A stretch of 10,443 nucleotides of DNA. Origin: Firmicutes bacterium UBA6811 (GTDB lineage: Bacteria > Bacillota > SHA-98 > UBA4971). The stretch is from positions 38,175 to 48,617 of the forward strand of contig DKEX01000108.1 of assembly GCA_002452295.1 (NCBI GenBank), in the 5' to 3' direction. The translations under genes were made by a program, and so were the position numbers. Positions 1-6,569 of this stretch are shown here, piece after piece (the first letter of the stretch is position 1; each line of letters starts with the position of its first letter). The notes under the pieces were generated by a model. The model had not been told where the DNA came from. It made no database searches and saw nothing but the letters and a program-made list of their open reading frames with translations.

Positions 1-57
1 GCCCTTGCCCTTGCCCTCAGTCCCGGTCCCTGGCCGCCGCGGTCCCTGGTAGCCCGA

Positions 58-104
58 CCGCCCGCAAACGCGTTCCTGAGCGCGGGTGCCTGCGGTGCGG
101 GCGG
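58..104 (+). terminator. GC-rich hairpin upstream of first SPOCS gene
   Basis: Arms CCGCCCGCA (58-66) and TGCGGGCGG (96-104) pair perfectly over 9 bp, with an inner CGCG/CGCG pair (69-72 and 81-84). It lies before an AT-rich stretch (about 110-160) that probably holds the promoter of the next gene. It may therefore be the terminator of a gene left of the window, although no run of T follows the stem. Bases 1-57 contain no recognisable gene, only a short GCCCTT repeat and two copies of GGTCCCTGG. Confidence 0.35.
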
Positions 105-146
105 CCTCGCATTTAGAAATATATGCACATTTTGGTTAGTCGCCCG

Positions 147-155
147 CATATAGTA
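147..155 (+). promoter_or_regulatory. Candidate sporulation sigma (SigK-like) -10 box
   Basis: CATATAGTA fits CATANNNTA, the -10 consensus of SigK-type mother-cell promoters. It lies about 55 bp before the ATG at 211, in an AT-rich patch within GC-rich DNA. An AC dinucleotide at 127-128 could be the short SigK -35 element, but the 18-bp spacing is longer than the usual 15-17. The assignment rests on motif match plus the sporulation character of the downstream gene; a SigE or SigA promoter is not excluded. Confidence 0.3.
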
Positions 156-210
156 GAAATGAAAAGCGAGTGTACTGGTTCATGCCTGTTACGAGAAAGG
201 GGGAGAGGAG

Positions 211-1803
211 ATGGCTGTGGGTGTCGAGCTCAAGGAGGAGCTCCTCAAGGTAGAACAGGTCGTCGGCGAAACCACGGCTCGCAAGGTCCTGCGTGAGATG
301 CTCAAGATCCCTGAGAACCTGCCTACCGCCGAGAAGATCATCAGCGTTGGCGCAGATGTCATTACAAGTTCTTTCCAGCTCATAAAGGGCAAGGTCCTGG
401 TGGAAGGCACCATCAGGGTACGGGCACTGTACGTGGCGCGGGTGGCCGCCGGCACCCAGCCGGTGCAACTCCTTGAGCAGGATGTGTCCTTCGAGATCAT
501 TGCCGAGGTGGCGGGCACCGATCCTTCGATGAATGCCTTCATCGAAGTGGATATCCACGACGTCGGGTTCGACCTGGTTGACGTCCACACCCTGGACGTG
601 CGGCTCGTGCTGTCCGCCACGGTCAAGGTCACCAAGACGGAGCAGATCGAGGTGGTGACCGAGGTCACCGGTCCCCCGGACCTCCAGGTGGCCAGGGAGC
701 TTTTGAAGGTCGAGGACGTCGTTGGGGAGGCGCAGGCGCAAGCGCTTGTCACCGGCCGGCTCACGGTGCCGCCCGAGAAGCCGGACATCGAGTCGGTCAT
801 CAGCGTTGAGGCGAAGCCTCGTCTCACGGATGTGCAGGTCCTTGACGGGCAGGTGGTGGCGGAGGGCCTCATCGACGTGGATGTGCTGTACGCGGCGGTG
901 CCCCACGATCCATACCTGCCGAGGTTGCCGGTGCATTTCTTCTCGGCGCAGCTCCGGTTCTCGCAGGTCATCGAGATCCCCGGGGCGGCTGTGGGCATGC
1001 GGGCTCAGGTGAGGTTCGTGCTCGAGGCGGTGAGCTTTAGCGAACTCGACTTCCGCACGGTCAGCGTGGACGTGGTGCTCAAGCTGACGGCGAAGGTGAC
1101 CGTGGTCAGGCAGCTCGAGGTCGTTACCGAGGTGACGTCCAAGACCATTGTTCTCGACGTCGAGAAGAGGCTGCTCCGCGTGGAGGACGTCATCGGCGAG
1201 GACACCGTGCAGACGATTCTGAAGGAAACCCTGGAGGTGCCGCGCGAGAAGCCCAATATTGACCGGGTTCTCAGGATCGACACGTCGGTGAAGGAGTCGT
1301 CCTACAGGATCATCGATGGCAAGGTCATCGTCGAGGGCGTCGTCGAGCTTCAGACACTCTACGTGGCCCAGACCCCCGAGGGCGACCAGCCGGTGCACCA
1401 CATGTCGCATCGCCTGAAGTTCACCCAGGTGGTCGAGGTGCCCGGAACGCAGGAAGGGTTCCTGGCCGAGATACGCATCGCCATCGAGCACGTGGACTTC
1501 GAGGTGATCGAAGACAGGCGGTTCACCGCGAAGGTCCTGGTCAGCGTATTCGCCAAGGTCACAGAGCCGGTGCAGCTCAACGTCGTGGTCAACGTGGTCG
1601 TCGTTACACCTCCTGAGGTGCCCTGTGTACAACCGACTATCGTCATGGTCACGATCCAGCCGGGCGACACGCTCTGGGCCCTCGCACGCAAGTACAACAC
1701 AACCGTGGCCGCGATAATCCAGGCGAACCCGGGCATACAGCCGGAGAACCTCCAGGTGGGCCAGGTCATCCAGATTCCTGCCTGCCCAGCTCCCAAGGGC
1801 TAG
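211..1803 (+). CDS. SPOCS (DUF3794) triple-repeat protein with C-terminal LysM, SipL-like spore coat protein
   Basis: Encodes 530 residues. Three DUF3794/SPOCS modules lie at roughly residues 10-150, 160-305 and 317-470, each opening with an LLKVE(D/Q)VVGE-type motif and carrying a central LYVA or LYAA strand and an FXXXXEVPG-type turn. A LysM domain occupies about 480-526 (QPGDTLWALARKYNTT, then LQVGQVIQIPA). The protein is rich in valine and beta strands, with no signal peptide or membrane segment. The SPOCS-plus-C-terminal-LysM layout is that of clostridial SipL, where LysM binds the SpoIVA ATPase at the forespore surface; a similar coat-basement role in the mother cell is inferred. The ATG at 211 follows a strong AGGGGGAGAGGAG ribosome site. 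It is first of three tandem paralogues. Whether it is the true SipL orthologue or a coat paralogue cannot be decided here. Confidence 0.85.
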   Translation: MAVGVELKEELLKVEQVVGETTARKVLREMLKIPENLPTAEKIISVGADVITSSFQLIKGKVLVEGTIRVRALYVARVAAGTQPVQLLEQDVSFEIIAEVAGTDPSMNAFIEVDIHDVGFDLVDVHTLDVRLVLSATVKVTKTEQIEVVTEVTGPPDLQVARELLKVEDVVGEAQAQALVTGRLTVPPEKPDIESVISVEAKPRLTDVQVLDGQVVAEGLIDVDVLYAAVPHDPYLPRLPVHFFSAQLRFSQVIEIPGAAVGMRAQVRFVLEAVSFSELDFRTVSVDVVLKLTAKVTVVRQLEVVTEVTSKTIVLDVEKRLLRVEDVIGEDTVQTILKETLEVPREKPNIDRVLRIDTSVKESSYRIIDGKVIVEGVVELQTLYVAQTPEGDQPVHHMSHRLKFTQVVEVPGTQEGFLAEIRIAIEHVDFEVIEDRRFTAKVLVSVFAKVTEPVQLNVVVNVVVVTPPEVPCVQPTIVMVTIQPGDTLWALARKYNTTVAAIIQANPGIQPENLQVGQVIQIPACPAPKG

Positions 1804-1894
1804 GGCACGGTTACAGATTCCCGGTGACCGGCCGAGGGGAGCCTCCATGTGCCAGCAACATCCTGTGCTGTGACGATCCGGGCGTCGGGCGCCT

Positions 1895-1933
1895 GGGCAA
1901 AGGCCACGGGGACCGTGCCCGTGGCCTTTGCCC
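1895..1933 (+). terminator. Perfect 16-bp inverted repeat between SPOCS genes 1 and 2
   Basis: GGGCAAAGGCCACGGG (1895-1910) and CCCGTGGCCTTTGCCC (1918-1933) are exact reverse complements around a 7-nt loop. It begins about 90 bp after the stop of the first SPOCS gene and ends about 115 bp before the start of the second. The stem is very stable, but GACGGAGGCC rather than a T-run follows it. It may be a U-tract-less terminator, an mRNA 3'-end stabiliser or a processing site. Confidence 0.5.
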
Positions 1934-2047
1934 GACGGAGGCCTGGGCGGGGCGGGCCGTGGTCTCAGCCGGGGGTGGGCGGGCAGGGGGGCGCCTGGCC
2001 GTGGAGCGCAGGAGAATACGATTGTGGGAAAAGGAGGGAGAAGGGAA

Positions 2048-3466
2048 ATGGTTCTGAGGAGGGAGCGGCTCAAGCTCTTCGAGGTCGTCGGTGAAAACGT
2101 CGCACACATTACCCTGAGAAGCGTGCAGTCGGTGCCCGCCGGGAAGCCTGACGTCCAGAAAATCTTGAGCATAGTCAACGTAGCAGTCTCAGCAAGCGGG
2201 ACGCCTCTGCCGAACAAGGTGGTCGTGCAAGGCACGGCGACGGTGCAGACCATTTACGTCGCCGCCCTGCCAGATCAGCCGGTGCATCACATGGAGCACA
2301 CCATCAGCTTCCTTCAGTTCGTGGATGTGCCCGGGGCGCAGCCGGGGATGACCGTCATCGTCAGGCCGAGGGTCACGTTCTCCGACATAGTCATCAGGAA
2401 CCCGAGGGAAGTCGAGATCGAGCTCATCATCGAGCTTTTCGTCAAGGTGACGCAGCTTGTGCAGCTCGACGTGGTCACCGACGTGATGTTCAAGAGCATC
2501 CCGGTGAAGGTCGAGAAGAACCTCGTGCGGGTGGAGCGAGTGGTGGGCGAGAACACGGGCCAGGTGATCCTCAGCAACACCCTGCCGGTGCCGCCCGCCA
2601 AGCCGCCGGTTCAGAAGATCCTGGGGATCATCAGCACAGAGGTCCTGCCGACTGAGGTCAGAGTCATTCCGGACCTCGTCATAGTGCAGGGGCAGATCAG
2701 GACCCAGATACTGTACGTGGCCAACCTGCCTGATCAGCCCGTCCACCAGATGCATCAGACGGTGAACTTCCTTGCTAACATCAGGATCCCGGGAGCCATG
2801 CCCGGCCTCATGGTTGAGCTCTTCCCAACCGTGGAGTTCGCGCAGGTGACCATCGTCGACCCGATGACGATCATGCAGGACATCGTCATCAGCATATTCG
2901 CCAAGGTCACCGAGATCGAGCAGATGAGGGTCGTGACCGACGTCAGATCCGACAGGATCCCGATAAACGCCGTCAGGCAGCTCGTGGCCATCGAGGACCT
3001 GGTCAACGAGACGACGCAGCAGGTCAACCTGCGCCAGGAGGTCGCGATTCCGCAGGAGAAGCCCCCGGCGGCGAAGATCATCAACATCTTCAGCTCGGCC
3101 GTGGAGATAACGCGAACCAACATCCTCGACGGCAAGGTGATCCTCGAAGGACGGCTCGTCCTGCAAGTGATATACGTCGCCGCGGAGGCGGACCAGCCGG
3201 TTCACCACATGCCCCTCGAGGTGCCGTTCACGACGTTCGTGGACCTGCCGGGCGCATACCCTGGGATGAACATCCTCGTTCGCCCGAGAGTGGAGTTCGC
3301 CACCGCGCAGCTCCTGCCGGTCGGGGTGACGCCGCCGCCCGAGATCGGCACACGGGACGTGCTCATCGACGCCATTATCGAGGTGTTCGTCAAGGTCACC
3401 AAGACCGTGCAGAAGTACGTGGTAACCGACGTGCTCGTGCCCGAGGAGTTCAGGGACATGAACTGA
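2048..3466 (+). CDS. SPOCS (DUF3794) triple-repeat protein without LysM
   Basis: Encodes 472 residues with three DUF3794/SPOCS modules at about 3-145, 155-300 and 309-463. These are the most regular modules in the cluster: each has an IYVA or LYVA strand followed by QPVHHM or QPVHQM and then a (V/I/L)PGAXPGM turn. The chain ends at EEFRDMN right after the third module, so the LysM domain of both neighbours is absent and no remnant is visible before the stop. The ATG at 2048 was chosen because AAAGGAGGGAG ends about 7 bases upstream and the SPOCS homology starts at once; an in-frame start at 1928 would add a GC-rich, low-complexity leader. Family knowledge points to a spore coat or forespore-surface role. 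Lacking LysM, it may be a scaffold that depends on its paralogues for anchoring (inference). Confidence 0.82.
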   Translation: MVLRRERLKLFEVVGENVAHITLRSVQSVPAGKPDVQKILSIVNVAVSASGTPLPNKVVVQGTATVQTIYVAALPDQPVHHMEHTISFLQFVDVPGAQPGMTVIVRPRVTFSDIVIRNPREVEIELIIELFVKVTQLVQLDVVTDVMFKSIPVKVEKNLVRVERVVGENTGQVILSNTLPVPPAKPPVQKILGIISTEVLPTEVRVIPDLVIVQGQIRTQILYVANLPDQPVHQMHQTVNFLANIRIPGAMPGLMVELFPTVEFAQVTIVDPMTIMQDIVISIFAKVTEIEQMRVVTDVRSDRIPINAVRQLVAIEDLVNETTQQVNLRQEVAIPQEKPPAAKIINIFSSAVEITRTNILDGKVILEGRLVLQVIYVAAEADQPVHHMPLEVPFTTFVDLPGAYPGMNILVRPRVEFATAQLLPVGVTPPPEIGTRDVLIDAIIEVFVKVTKTVQKYVVTDVLVPEEFRDMN

Positions 3467-3547
3467 TTGCCGTTGCGCGAAAAGGGCGTGTCGCCTTCGG
3501 GGTGCAGCATGGTGCCGGATCTGGCGACCCGGGCGGAGCGTGCCGGC

Positions 3548-3584
3548 GGAAGGGACCTTTGCGGAAACGCTGGAGGTCCCTTCC
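3548..3584 (+). terminator. 11-bp inverted repeat between SPOCS genes 2 and 3
   Basis: GGAAGGGACCT (3548-3558) pairs perfectly with AGGTCCCTTCC (3574-3584) around a 15-nt loop, about 80 bp after the stop of the second SPOCS gene. A second weaker pair of GGCGCC palindromes sits at 3595-3600 and 3615-3620. CGTT follows the main stem, not a clear U-tract, so terminator function is only probable. Confidence 0.4.
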
Positions 3585-3634
3585 CTCGTTCTGCGGCGCC
3601 CTGGGCCGCTCTGTGGCGCCAGGTGGCCCGCTCA

Positions 3635-3643
3635 CATATCATA
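3635..3643 (+). promoter_or_regulatory. Candidate sporulation sigma (SigK-like) -10 box
   Basis: CATATCATA fits CATANNNTA and lies 35 bp before the GTG start at 3679, just after the inter-gene hairpin. The same box type precedes the first SPOCS gene. No convincing AC -35 element is seen 15-17 bases upstream, so confidence is low. Confidence 0.3.
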
Positions 3644-3678
3644 TCCTGGTGAAGAGCTTGCGGGAAGGAGGGAGCGAA

Positions 3679-5313
3679 GTGTCTTCAGGTGTGACCGTAG
3701 CGGGTTTCCCCCGAAAGAAAGTGAAGGTCGAGGTGGTCGTCGCCGACGTCAGCGTGAGCATCGTGGCGAGCGGACGGCTCCAGGTGCCCCCTCCCAAGCC
3801 GGACATCGCCTCGATCCTCGATACCCAGGCGCGGGTCGCGATCACCCAGGTCACGATCGTGCCGGGGGCGGTGGTCATCCAGGGAAACGTCGATGTGAAC
3901 ATCCTTTACGTATCCACAGCGCCGTCACAGCCGGTACACGCCTTCGAGGGTATGCTGTCCCTGTTCGGGAGCGTGAGCGTGCCGGGGGTTTTCCCTGGCA
4001 TGATCCCTGAGGTGCTCGTGACGAGCGTTTTCGCCAAGTCGCGGCTCATTGACCCGAGGACTGTCGAGGTCAACGTGCTGGTGTCGCTGAGGGTGCGTGT
4101 GTTGAGGGAGGAGATAACCGAGATTGTGGTGGAGGTCCCCCCCACCATCATCGTGCCCGTTGTCAAGGTGCCTGTGGTTCCGGTCGTAAAGAAGAGGGTC
4201 GTCACCGTCGAGCGAGCGGTGTTGCAGGGCGAGGCTGAGACAATCGCCGTCGGGATGATATCAATACCGCCCGACAAGCCCGGCGCATCCCAGATCATCA
4301 GGACAGACGCCGCGGCCTCCGTGACCAGCACGAAGGTGCTGCAGAACAAGGTTGTCGTGAACGGGGCAGTCTCAGTGCGTGTGCTCTACGTGGCGATCAG
4401 CAGCGGCCAGCCGGTGTTCTCAGTGGACGGGGTCTTGAGCTTCAGCAGCATCGTCAGCCTGCCTGGTGTACAGCCAGGGATGTTCGCGTTCGCGTCGGTG
4501 CAGGTCGAGGCCGTGGACGCCGAGATCGTCAACGCGCGCACCCTGAGGGTGAAGGCGGTCGTGCGTGTTTCTGTGGTCGTCATGGTTGAGAAAGAGGTTA
4601 CTCTGATCACGGCTGTGAAGGATCTCCCGACCCCGCTCATAGCTGTCAAACGGGACTTCCTGGTGGAAGAGATCGTTGGTCAGGTGGAGGATGATTCCTC
4701 GGTCACGGTACGTCTTATCGTGCCCACCGCACTACCGGACATCGGCAGGGTGATCCAGGCCTTTGCCCGTCCCAGGGTAGTCAAAGTCGTCGTGCTTGAC
4801 GGCATAGTAATTGTCGAGGGGACCCTCAGAGTCACCGTCCTTTTCGCCACGCTCCCCGCACAAAGGGTATTCGCCGTCGTGGAAACGGTGCCGTTCACGG
4901 TTACTCTTCGCGTAACCAAGGCGGTTCCGGCCTTCTTCGCTGTGGCTGATGTTGATGTAGTCAAGGTGGCTGCCGTACCGGTCGATCCCAGGTCAGCAAA
5001 CGTTAAAGTCGTGTTGCGAGGCTGGACCATGGTGACTCGTGTTGACACGGTGTCGGCGGTGGTAGACGTTAACCCATCGGGCGAGGGAGCAGGTACGTCT
5101 GCCGCATCGTCCGGATCTAGCGCGCTACCAGGCCCACCGGTAGGCGCAGAGCCGGCCGGGGCAACGGGGCGGGTCCATGTTGTGAAGATTGGGGAAACCC
5201 TGTTCCAGATAGCACAGCGCTACGGCACTACCGTGGCCGCCATCGTGCAGACGAACAACATCGCAGACCCCGACCGCATCGAGGTCGGTGACACGCTCGT
5301 GATTCCAGGATAG
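3679..5313 (+). CDS. SPOCS (DUF3794) repeat protein with C-terminal LysM, SipL-like spore coat protein
   Basis: Encodes 544 residues. Three SPOCS modules lie at about 10-150, 173-320 and 322-465. A valine/proline-rich linker (about 152-172) separates modules 1 and 2, and a Ser/Gly/Ala/Pro-rich linker (about 466-498) leads into a LysM domain at 499-544 (VKIGETLFQIAQRYGTT, ending VGDTLVIPG). Module 3 is the most diverged: its LYVA strand has become LFATLPAQRVF. The GTG at 3679 is preferred because GGAAGGAGGGAG lies 4-15 bases upstream; an open frame from 3502 exists but has no such site and runs through the inter-gene hairpin. No signal peptide or membrane segment is seen. The layout matches gene 1 and the SipL family, whose LysM binds SpoIVA in C. 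difficile; a partner role in coat assembly is inferred. Confidence 0.83.
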   Translation: MSSGVTVAGFPRKKVKVEVVVADVSVSIVASGRLQVPPPKPDIASILDTQARVAITQVTIVPGAVVIQGNVDVNILYVSTAPSQPVHAFEGMLSLFGSVSVPGVFPGMIPEVLVTSVFAKSRLIDPRTVEVNVLVSLRVRVLREEITEIVVEVPPTIIVPVVKVPVVPVVKKRVVTVERAVLQGEAETIAVGMISIPPDKPGASQIIRTDAAASVTSTKVLQNKVVVNGAVSVRVLYVAISSGQPVFSVDGVLSFSSIVSLPGVQPGMFAFASVQVEAVDAEIVNARTLRVKAVVRVSVVVMVEKEVTLITAVKDLPTPLIAVKRDFLVEEIVGQVEDDSSVTVRLIVPTALPDIGRVIQAFARPRVVKVVVLDGIVIVEGTLRVTVLFATLPAQRVFAVVETVPFTVTLRVTKAVPAFFAVADVDVVKVAAVPVDPRSANVKVVLRGWTMVTRVDTVSAVVDVNPSGEGAGTSAASSGSSALPGPPVGAEPAGATGRVHVVKIGETLFQIAQRYGTTVAAIVQTNNIADPDRIEVGDTLVIPG

Positions 5314-5342
5314 ACTTATATTGAGAGTCTTTGCACTTTTTG

Positions 5343-5380
5343 CCCCGTACCTCGGAGGGGATCCCCTCCGAGGTGCGGGG
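5343..5380. terminator. 18-bp hairpin between convergent SPOCS and toxin genes
   Basis: CCCCGTACCTCGGAGGGG (5343-5360) pairs with CCCCTCCGAGGTGCGGGG (5363-5380) around a 2-base gap. The only irregularity is one T-G wobble, so in RNA the stem is continuous. It lies 30 bp after the stop of the third SPOCS gene and 72 bp beyond the stop of the convergent toxin gene, as expected for a shared terminator. Neither strand has a U-tract after the stem; CTTTTTG lies before it on the + strand. Confidence 0.55.
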
Positions 5381-5452
5381 GTGCTGACTGCTTCAAAACA
5401 CTTCCGGGACGTCCTCCTTCGAGACCTACTTGCAGCCAACGCCCGACTGCGG

Positions 5453-5842
5453 TCATTCTCGCGCCGGATTCCTCCGCCCCATCTTGCGGCTGAAGAGGCG
5501 CTGTCCAGCTATTCTGTATGCCTCACCGCCTGCCCTCGGCCCCACTGCAATGATCTGCATGACGACGGTATTCTCTCTTTCGAGCGGCCGGTATATGATC
5601 CGAATTCCGTGTTTCCTGAGCTTGATCTTGGCGAGCCCCGCCAGATTCCGGCCGAGTGGTTCGCCCAGACCCCGGGGCCTCAACAAAGGGCCCACTTCTG
5701 CCTGCCTGATTACTGCCGCTATGACAAGATCGCGTATCGAGGGGTCAAGTGATTCAATGTCGGCCATGGCCTTTTCAAGGAGTTTTACGACAGTTCGGCA
5801 CTTGCCTTGCAAAAGGTCATTGATTCCCTGTTCAATGTTCAT
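5453..5842 (-). CDS. RelE/ParE-family type II toxin
   Basis: Encodes 129 residues. The order of elements is that of the RelE/ParE fold: an N-terminal helical pair (about 15-50, with LLEKAMADIESLDPSIRDLV), then LGEPLGRNLAGLAKIKL, the strand HGIRIIYRP, and the strand-plus-tail VVMQIIAVGPRAGGEAYRIA. The (G)IRIIYR and AVGPR...Y motifs are the most diagnostic. Family members are usually mRNA-cleaving interferases or gyrase inhibitors; which applies cannot be told. About 15 extra residues at each end make it longer than a minimal RelE. The ATG overlaps the antitoxin stop as ATGA (5839-5842), with GGGGAG about 9 bases upstream, so the pair is translationally coupled. It faces the SPOCS genes. No frameshift or missing segment is visible, so it appears intact. 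Confidence 0.72.
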   Translation of the reverse strand: MNIEQGINDLLQGKCRTVVKLLEKAMADIESLDPSIRDLVIAAVIRQAEVGPLLRPRGLGEPLGRNLAGLAKIKLRKHGIRIIYRPLERENTVVMQIIAVGPRAGGEAYRIAGQRLFSRKMGRRNPARE

Positions 5843-6213
5843 TCTTCTAGCTCCCCGCTCTCAAGCAAACGGGTCACTTCATCAAGGTCAATACCGAGCC
5901 TCTCGACTGCCTCTGCCAGGGATACGGTTGCAGGGTCATTCAGTCTAGCCTTCACGTCCTCCACGAGGAGATCATCTATCGCTTCTTCCACCAGTTCTCT
6001 CAGTGTCAGCAGTTCCTTGAGAAGGTCAAGGTCCACAAGAGCAGCCTGAGCGCCCGGTTTCTTTGCGTTTTGGACCACGTAGACTTCAGCGCCTTCCTTG
6101 CAGGCGTATGCGTCGAGTATCTTGGTAAGCTGTCCCTTGCGGGTTAGGTCTGTTACCTGCAGAATGTTGTGCCTGACGAAATCCAGGACCGACGCGGGAA
6201 TCTCTTTTGACAA
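5839..6213 (-). CDS. Antitoxin of the RelE/ParE pair, possibly Phd/YefM-like
   Basis: Encodes 124 residues when started at the TTG at 6213. This start has TGGGAGGT (6228-6221) about 8 bases upstream. A TTG at 6285, also in frame, has no ribosome site and would overlap the proposed promoter. The N-terminal half (VTDLTRKGQLTKILDAY, then EVYVVQNAKKPGAQAALVDLDLL) resembles the DNA-binding Phd/YefM fold, including the basic RKG turn and the strand-helix that follows. The C-terminal half is acidic and helical and ends in LLESGELEE, typical of a toxin-neutralising tail. At 124 residues it is longer than most Phd/YefM antitoxins, so the subfamily is uncertain. The role is well supported by position: first gene of a two-gene operon, overlapping a RelE-like toxin by 4 bases. 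It probably represses its own promoter through the upstream palindrome. Confidence 0.65.
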   Translation of the reverse strand: MSKEIPASVLDFVRHNILQVTDLTRKGQLTKILDAYACKEGAEVYVVQNAKKPGAQAALVDLDLLKELLTLRELVEEAIDDLLVEDVKARLNDPATVSLAEAVERLGIDLDEVTRLLESGELEE

Positions 6214-6256
6214 CGCGGCCACCTCCCAGGATATCTCATCCGATTCCTTCGAGTAG

Positions 6257-6301
6257 AGTATCTCACATATGTGTGCTATTAACAACGCTTAATATCGCAC
6301 A
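6257..6301 (-). promoter_or_regulatory. Toxin-antitoxin promoter with palindromic operator
   Basis: Read on the minus strand, TTGTTA (6285-6280) and GATACT (6262-6257) are a -35/-10 pair with 17-bp spacing, each matching four of six consensus bases. A perfect 10-bp palindrome, CACATATGTG (6264-6273), fills the spacer next to the -10. A larger imperfect inverted repeat overlaps the -35: TGTGCTATTAA (6272-6282) against TTAATATCGCACA (6289-6301). A second, looser GCAC..CAT..TGTG half-match lies further upstream. Operators within the promoter spacer are typical of autoregulated antitoxin operons; the repressor is presumably the antitoxin alone or with toxin. Confidence 0.4.
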
Positions 6302-6443
6302 TTTATGCGTGCTACTGGTCTCCAGGATCCTTGGTCCAAACGTAGGCAGGACACTTGCAGCAAAGCGTCGAAACACTACACGTTCCTTTTTCTGCGGCGC
6401 CAGGGGAGAATATCATATTACGTGGAAGAAGGGGAAAGAATCG

Positions 6444-6554
6444 GTGGAAGGGTGCGAGGAACATACCGGACTCGCAGAGGCCCTTGGAGCAGTTGATGCC
6501 ATTGTAGACGAGAGCCAGAAGCAGAATTGGTACTCGCTGGTCATGATCGAGTAG
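6444..6554 (+). other. Possible 36-residue ORF in the toxin-antitoxin/helicase gap
   Basis: The 356 bases between the antitoxin start (6213) and the helicase (6570) hold the promoter described above and little else. A GTG at 6444 preceded by GGGGAAAG opens a 36-codon frame ending in NWYSLVMIE at a TAG (6552-6554), 15 bases before the helicase ATG. The frame stays open upstream, so it could equally be the 3' end of a lost gene. AATATCATATT (6409-6419) is a small palindrome in an AT-rich patch that could carry the helicase promoter. The peptide is not recognised and may not be made. Confidence 0.2.
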
Positions 6555-6569
6555 GGTGTGGTGCGAGCT

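Noticed and set aside
1..18. GCCCTT tandem hexamer at the window start
   Set aside because: Only about three copies and cut by the window edge; not enough to call a repeat array.
136..2253. Long minus-strand reading frame (705 codons) opposite the first SPOCS gene
   Set aside because: It is a GC-rich antisense shadow: His/Arg/Leu/Asp-rich composition, no recognisable domain, and it runs across the hairpin and the start of gene 2, while the opposite strand has clear SPOCS and LysM homology.
4137..4143. Run of seven C in the third SPOCS gene as a phase-variation tract
   Set aside because: Too short to be convincing in a GC-rich genome and it lies in a Val/Pro-rich linker where proline and valine codons produce it naturally.
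5430..5948. Plus-strand reading frames over the toxin-antitoxin genes
   Set aside because: The minus strand encodes a coherent RelE-like protein and overlapping partner; the plus-strand frames are Ser/Arg/Pro-rich with no family resemblance.
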